A stretch of DNA of 64,000 bases from TMP-7 sp038212445 (GTDB lineage Bacteria; Acidobacteriota; Terriglobia; Bryobacterales; Bryobacteraceae): positions 1 through 64,000 of the forward strand of contig JBBQUM010000038.1 in the NCBI GenBank assembly GCA_038212445.1, written 5' to 3'. Positions 59,641 to 64,000 of this stretch are shown here, in pieces (the first letter of the stretch is position 1; each line of letters begins with the position of its first letter). Position numbers and translations under genes: made by a program. The notes below the pieces were generated by a model that was not told where the DNA came from, did no database searches, and saw nothing but the letters and a program-made list of their open reading frames with translations.

Positions 59641-61011
59641 ATGGGCATCGCTGGGTCTTTTTTTCGTCAACGATTTCATCTTGTTGCGGCGCTCTTTTGC
59701 GCTTCGATTCTGGCTGGCGCTCAAACGCCGGCTGCCAATCCTAAAGTGAAAGCCATCGTCGACGAGGTTTCCGACGAGCGCATCGCCGCGATTCTTAAGA
59801 AGCTTGAGAGCTTCGGAACGCGCAATCCACTATCCGCAAAGTCGCTTGTCGCTCGAGATTGGATTGCCTCGGAACTGCGTAGCTACAGCCCACGCCTGGA
59901 AGTCAGCTTCGACAGCTATAAGGTGAAGAAGGCAGGGAGGCTTACCCATGACGTTGAACTTCATAACGTAATCGCGGTCCTTCCCGGAACCATTAATAAA
60001 GATCGTCAGGTGCTGATCTCCGCTCACTGGGACTCGATGGTGATGCGCACGCCCACCGGCGGTGGGACTCCCGGCGCCGATATCCAGCCGCTCGATCCTG
60101 ACAGTCCGGCGCCGGGCGTTACCGACGATGGCAGCGGCACAGCCGCCGTCATGGAACTCGCCCGGGTGATGAGCAAGCGCGAATTCGAAAAGACCCTCGT
60201 GTTTGTGCTGTTCACCGCCGAAGAGGAAGGGCTCATCGGCAGTTCCCTGTTCGCCTCCAAAGCCAAAGCCGAGAAGCGGCAAATCGAAGCCGTGCTCAAC
60301 AACGACATTATCGGCAGTACGATTTCCGGCAATGGCGAAGTGGACAATCACACCGTCCGCATTTTCAGCGAGGATCCTGCCGACTCACCTTCGCGCCAGT
60401 TGGCACGCTATATTCGGGACGCCGCCGAGCGCTACGTCCCCAACATGACGGTCGACCTGGTTTTCCGCTCCGACCGTTTTGGGCGCGGGGGCGACCACAC
60501 GCCGATGAATCAGGAAGGGTTTGCCGCAGTGCGCGTCAGTGCTGCCGAGGAGGACTACGCTCATCAGCACACGGCCACCGATACTTTCGAAAACACCGAT
60601 GTGCCATATATCGGCCGTGTCGCGAGGGTAAACGGCGCCGCAGCGGCATCGCTGGCTCTGGCTCCCAAAGCTCCGCTGGTGATGGAAGAGATTCAGCGGG
60701 GCGAACGCAAGGGTCAGTTGACCGCGATGATCGGGCGCGGTAGGTCGCGCTACGACGCTCAGGTTCGCTGGAAGACTGACAATGCCGAGGCCGACATCGC
60801 CGGCTATGTCGTACTCATGCGTTCCACCACCTCGCCGTTTTGGGAGCGAAGAATTGCTGCCGGCAAGGTTACTGAACTAACGCTGCCGGGCGTATCGGTT
60901 GACGAATATGTCTTCGCCGTCCAAGCCGTTGACCAGGATGGAAACGAGAGCCTGGCCGCTCCGTACGTTCTTCTTCCACGGCAGCGGGCGAAGATCGAGA
61001 CGTTTAACTAG
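59641..61011 (+). CDS. Secreted M28-family zinc aminopeptidase
   Basis: The 456-residue protein has a signal peptide (about 10-30, ending AGAQ). M28 metal ligands are visible in SAHWDSM, VTDDGSGTAAVMELARV, AEEEGLIGSSLF, NNDIIG and YAHQHTATDTFEN. A fibronectin-like tail covers about 365-450 (VRWKTDNAEADIAGYVVLMRS). It should remove N-terminal residues from extracellular peptides. The gene follows the metallo-hydrolase by 28 bases and may share its transcript. Confidence 0.9.
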   Translation: MGIAGSFFRQRFHLVAALFCASILAGAQTPAANPKVKAIVDEVSDERIAAILKKLESFGTRNPLSAKSLVARDWIASELRSYSPRLEVSFDSYKVKKAGRLTHDVELHNVIAVLPGTINKDRQVLISAHWDSMVMRTPTGGGTPGADIQPLDPDSPAPGVTDDGSGTAAVMELARVMSKREFEKTLVFVLFTAEEEGLIGSSLFASKAKAEKRQIEAVLNNDIIGSTISGNGEVDNHTVRIFSEDPADSPSRQLARYIRDAAERYVPNMTVDLVFRSDRFGRGGDHTPMNQEGFAAVRVSAAEEDYAHQHTATDTFENTDVPYIGRVARVNGAAAASLALAPKAPLVMEEIQRGERKGQLTAMIGRGRSRYDAQVRWKTDNAEADIAGYVVLMRSTTSPFWERRIAAGKVTELTLPGVSVDEYVFAVQAVDQDGNESLAAPYVLLPRQRAKIETFN

Positions 61012-61017
61012 ACGCTC

Positions 61018-61704
61018 TCAGTTCGGCAGGACGTGGGCCGCCGACCACCAGCGGTGACTCTCCATCCGTATCATCCCGCTCTTTACAGCGGGATCCGCGT
61101 CCATGAGTTGCCGCGCTTCAGCGTCCGGAATGCGGTCGAAAATCAAAATCTCTGATAGATGTTCATCTTCCACCACCCCGAGCGCGGCGATCTTGCCCGA
61201 CGCTCGTAGTCGCGCGACGTAGTATCGGTGTTCGCTCAGTACCGGCGAACCGGCGGTCCAACCCGACCCGCGATACAGCATGAATAGAGGGTGCACTCCC
61301 ATGCCCTCAGGCGTCTTGGGATCGGTTTTGTGGAGCTGTTTGTATTTTTCGCCGATTCCCTTGGGCCCCACCCACGGGACCACGTCCACCACATTGCGGT
61401 GCTCGACAACCGTGGGGTCTTCCATTGCGGCGCGCCTGGCCTCGTCAAGCGATGCCGCCCGAAATACGAACATTCCGCGGATCACCGCGGGCTCATCCTC
61501 GAAAGGACCAGCGGCCACCAGCACCCCTCGATCCGCCAGTCGGTGGATGTTGGCCATGTGGGCCGCTTGAATGCGTTCCCCCTCGGCTGCCGTGATTGGC
61601 TTGCGGTCGGCCGCCGTCCGCAGAAAGACCATGTAGTATCGCTCGGTCATCTCCGCCGCTATTCCAGCCTGGACCAGCAGCAGCAAGGCAAGGATCGTCT
61701 TCAT
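61018..61704 (-). CDS. Secreted protein with YCII-related domains
   Basis: The 228-residue product has a signal peptide (KTILALLLLVQAGIAAE). A YCII domain follows (MVFLRTAADRKPITAAEGERIQAAHMANIHRLADRGVLVAAGPF, with the RGMFVFRAASLDEARRAAMEDP core). A second half (RYYVARLRASGKIAALGVVEDEHLSEILIFDR, DAEARQLMDADPAVKSG) repeats the same plan, so this is a tandem. YCII domains are ferredoxin-like folds of unclear function; exported duplicated versions are uncommon. Confidence 0.74.
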   Translation of the reverse strand: MKTILALLLLVQAGIAAEMTERYYMVFLRTAADRKPITAAEGERIQAAHMANIHRLADRGVLVAAGPFEDEPAVIRGMFVFRAASLDEARRAAMEDPTVVEHRNVVDVVPWVGPKGIGEKYKQLHKTDPKTPEGMGVHPLFMLYRGSGWTAGSPVLSEHRYYVARLRASGKIAALGVVEDEHLSEILIFDRIPDAEARQLMDADPAVKSGMIRMESHRWWSAAHVLPN

Positions 61705-61711
61705 GTGAACT

Positions 61712-62374
61712 CTATTCTGCCAGCAAATGCGCTGTGAAACCGGCCGCCTTCAGGCGCTCAAACGCATCCTGGACTTGATCCGGGATTCTCTGGGGAGCCG
61801 ACCATCCCCTCGCTCCGTAGATCCAAATCCGCTGAAGATCGCCCATCATGATATGAATGATCTTCTCCGGCGTCAGGTCGCTGGTGAAATAAGCGTCGAG
61901 AGACATCTGTGGCGACGCTACTGTCGCCGGCATCTCGGGCCATTCAACAGCCATCGTCGCCCAGGTTCGCCGCTGCATGAATGGCTTCATGGCCAGCACG
62001 ATATTGTTCGGCTGCATTCCCCTTGCCGAGAGCAACTGCCGGCTAAACCGAATATTCTCGGCCGTATTCGTGGCCTGAGTCTCCAGCAGGATACACTCGG
62101 CCGGCACTCCGCGCCGGATCGCCACATCTGCGTACATCTCCGCTTCGGTCCGATCCCATGGTGTTTGGAGCAGATCTCCCTGATGCGCAATTGCTCCTGT
62201 GCACACCAGCAATTTCCCGAATCCTGACAAGAAGAGTTCCGAAGCGAAATCCGCCACTCGCAGGTCGTTGGTTCCCATCGCGATAATCACATCGGCAGCG
62301 ATGGGCCGGTGCCGCAATTGATGAAAGTCCCAAATTACCCGCGCGGACCGCAGGTGTTCTTCGATGACCAGCAT
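61712..62374 (-). CDS. YdcF/DUF218-family protein
   Basis: ATG 62374 gives 220 residues. DUF218 features are VIIAMGTNDLRVADFASELFLSGFGKLLVCTG at the start, RTEAEMYADVAIRRGVPAECILLETQATNTAENIRFS in the middle and a C-terminal PFMQRRTWATMAVEWP. Members bind SAM or act in envelope biogenesis, and this one lacks the membrane helices of the SanA/ElyC branch. The longer upstream frame runs under the divergent permease and is rejected. Confidence 0.82.
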   Translation of the reverse strand: MLVIEEHLRSARVIWDFHQLRHRPIAADVIIAMGTNDLRVADFASELFLSGFGKLLVCTGAIAHQGDLLQTPWDRTEAEMYADVAIRRGVPAECILLETQATNTAENIRFSRQLLSARGMQPNNIVLAMKPFMQRRTWATMAVEWPEMPATVASPQMSLDAYFTSDLTPEKIIHIMMGDLQRIWIYGARGWSAPQRIPDQVQDAFERLKAAGFTAHLLAE

Positions 62375-62465
62375 GAGTTCATCCCAGCCTAACAGCGTCA
62401 CAGAAAAAGTTTGACCGACTTTAGTAACCGTCCAAGACCTCATCCGTACAATAATCAGACTGTCT

Positions 62466-64000
62466 ATGGGAAGCCGAACGCCTGCCCCCGCCCTGTTCAC
62501 TCGCCTGACCCGCCGCCTGCGGTATTTGTTTGATTACCAGAAACGGCAGGAGAGGCTTCAGGATGAAATGGAATTTCACCTCGAGTCGATGGTGGTTCAA
62601 TTGATGGATGAGGGCATGTCCGAGGATGAGGCACGCTCGGCCGCGCGTCGATCCTTCGGCAACCTAACGCACCAGGCGGAAGACTCTCGGACTATCTGGG
62701 TGGCACGCTGGTTGACCGATGCGCTCCACGATCTTCGGTACACCGTCCGCACGTTACGCCGCGATGCCGGCTTCACCACGTTCGTGATCCTGATAGTTGG
62801 TCTTGGCATCGGCGCCAGTTCAACGGTTTTCAGTGTCCTGAACACCTTACTCTTGAAGCCGCTGCCGTTCCGTGACGCCAGCCAGTTGGTATGGATCGCC
62901 AATGGCGGCCGCGACCAGAGCAAGGAGTGGTCAGTACAAGTCGATCATTTTCGGGATTTCCGCGCCCTCAACCAATCGCTCTCGGACATGACCGCGTTCT
63001 ATGCGTTTAACCGTGCGGGTGACAGTAAGGTGACGGATGATGGCGAACCGGCGCGGCTAAACTCCGCCAACGTTGCTCAGAACTTCTTTCAATTCCTTGG
63101 TGTCCAGCCGCTCCTCGGCCGTCTGTTCAATCCGGACGAGTGTCAAAGCGCTTTCGCCACGCCTCAGGCGGTGCTCCTCTCTGAGGGGCTGTGGCGGATG
63201 CGCTACACCGCTGATCCGGGGATCATCGGACGGAAGCTTGTCATCAACGACTCTCCGGTGACTGTCGTGGGCGTCATGCCTGCGTCATTCGACTTCGCCA
63301 GTGTCTTTGCGCCGGCCACTCACGTCGATCTTTACCTGCCGTTTCCGTTGACAGCTCAAACCAACCGGTGGGGCAACACTATTTCCGTCATCGGGCGGCT
63401 ACGGCCAGGCGTGTCAGTTCAAAGCGCAGCCGCCGAACTCACAGTACTGGGCGCTCGACTGGAGAAAACGCACCCCGAACGGAATTTGATCGGACCCAAG
63501 ACGATTCCACTCGAGCAGCATGTGAGTGGACGCGTACGTCTCGCGCTCTTTGTTCTCGGGTGCGCCGTCGGTGTCGTGATGTTAATCGTGTGCGCCAATT
63601 TGTCTAACCTGCAACTGGCTCGCACCGCCGTTCGACAGAAAGAGATGGCCGTACGGACAGCGCTGGGCGCGGGACGCGATCGTTTGCTACGCCAAATGCT
63701 CACCGAAAGTGTCACGTTGTCGTGCGCCGGTGCTTTGCTGGGACTTGGCGTCGCGTTTGCGGGAACCCGCCTGCTGGCCCAACTCACAGCGTTCAATCTT
63801 CCACTACTAAGTAGCATCAGAGTCGATATCTCAGCCCTCGCGTTCACACTGATCACCTCTGTTCTGACGGGGATTCTTTTCGGCTTACTCCCAGCGATCA
63901 ACGTACCTTTGCTGGCCATTCAGGACACCTTGAAAGACAATACGCGCGGTTCCACCGCCGGCAAGGGGTATGGTCTGATTCGCGGCGCGCTATCCCGGCA
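62466..64000 (+). CDS. FtsX/MacB-type permease of the ADOP kind, truncated by window edge
   Basis: The frame opens at ATG 62466 and runs without a stop to the window end (511 codons seen). A soluble lead (RLRYLFDYQKRQERLQDEMEFHLESMVVQLMDEGMSEDEARSAARRSFGN) matches the N-terminal module typical of acidobacterial duplicated orphan permeases. The first MacB-type helix (GFTTFVILIVGLGIGASSTVFSVLN), a periplasmic MacB_PCD domain and a three-helix FtsX domain (ALFVLGCAVGVVMLIVCANLSNLQLARTA, CAGALLGLGVAFAGTRLLA) follow. About half of the expected 800 residues is visible. No ATPase gene is adjacent inside the window. Confidence 0.9.
   Translation, partial: MGSRTPAPALFTRLTRRLRYLFDYQKRQERLQDEMEFHLESMVVQLMDEGMSEDEARSAARRSFGNLTHQAEDSRTIWVARWLTDALHDLRYTVRTLRRDAGFTTFVILIVGLGIGASSTVFSVLNTLLLKPLPFRDASQLVWIANGGRDQSKEWSVQVDHFRDFRALNQSLSDMTAFYAFNRAGDSKVTDDGEPARLNSANVAQNFFQFLGVQPLLGRLFNPDECQSAFATPQAVLLSEGLWRMRYTADPGIIGRKLVINDSPVTVVGVMPASFDFASVFAPATHVDLYLPFPLTAQTNRWGNTISVIGRLRPGVSVQSAAAELTVLGARLEKTHPERNLIGPKTIPLEQHVSGRVRLALFVLGCAVGVVMLIVCANLSNLQLARTAVRQKEMAVRTALGAGRDRLLRQMLTESVTLSCAGALLGLGVAFAGTRLLAQLTAFNLPLLSSIRVDISALAFTLITSVLTGILFGLLPAINVPLLAIQDTLKDNTRGSTAGKGYGLIRGALSR

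Overview
The window looks like a chromosomal stretch of an Acidobacteriota bacterium, probably of the Solibacter/Bryobacter type. This is inferred from gene content, not from a marker-gene match. The pointers are a large FtsX/MacB-type permease of the kind that is abundant in that phylum, Tat-type Gfo/Idh/MocA oxidoreductases in tandem, a sigma factor overlapping a Ser/Thr kinase, secreted Tyr/Gly/Pro-rich proteins, a DUF6526 protein and a GC-rich, tightly packed layout. No phage, integrase, insertion sequence, CRISPR array or tRNA was seen. The only RNA gene is the 3' part of a 5S rRNA at the left edge, followed by a strong terminator.

Layout. 0-10 kb: M23 peptidase, esterase, SDR, an orphan RND pump and two overlapping SPFH proteins, with a decayed local duplication in front of the pump. 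10.3-20 kb: DUF6526, then a seven-gene minus-strand operon (10809-19935) for the complete reductive breakdown of uracil/thymine. It encodes dihydropyrimidine dehydrogenase PreT/PreA, dihydropyrimidinase, beta-ureidopropionase, an omega-aminotransferase, a semialdehyde dehydrogenase and an NCS1 permease. Neighbouring genes in it overlap by 4 bases or are at most 6 bases apart, and a terminator-like hairpin sits in its leader. 20-29 kb: tRNA hydroxylase MiaE, IlvD, a large secreted protein, ApaG and a PQQ-propeller protein, interspersed with three decayed genes. 29-37.6 kb: two Gfo/Idh proteins, a kinase-sigma pair, a flavin disulfide reductase, a tiny basic protein behind an SD-masking hairpin, a Gly/Ser/Tyr-rich protein and a twice-frameshifted NagA-like gene. 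37.7-46.7 kb: AraC regulator, cytochrome P460, pyruvate carboxylase, LysR, a three-domain methyltransferase with a HAD phosphatase, and a macro-domain protein. 46.7-51.4 kb: rhamnulokinase with a zinc dehydrogenase, an ECF sigma/membrane anti-sigma-like/secretin-N-like operon, and a LOG-family protein. 51.4-56.5 kb: a membrane protein, an ArsR-methyltransferase fusion divergent from ahcY with a palindromic operator between them, an aldo/keto reductase and a response regulator. 56.5-64 kb: sorbosone-type dehydrogenase followed by a broken cytochrome, a metallo-beta-lactamase-fold protein, an M28 peptidase, a YCII-domain protein, a DUF218 protein and a permease running off the right edge.

The clearest functional units are the pyrimidine operon (import, then reduction, ring opening, decarbamoylation, transamination and oxidation to an acyl-CoA), the SAH-recycling pair with its regulator, and two sigma-factor modules of different design (kinase-linked and anti-sigma-linked). 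I found no unmistakably new defence or mobile system. The most promising undescribed signals are regulatory: the pyrimidine leader hairpin, the SD-masking hairpin at 35385 and the palindrome upstream of ahcY.
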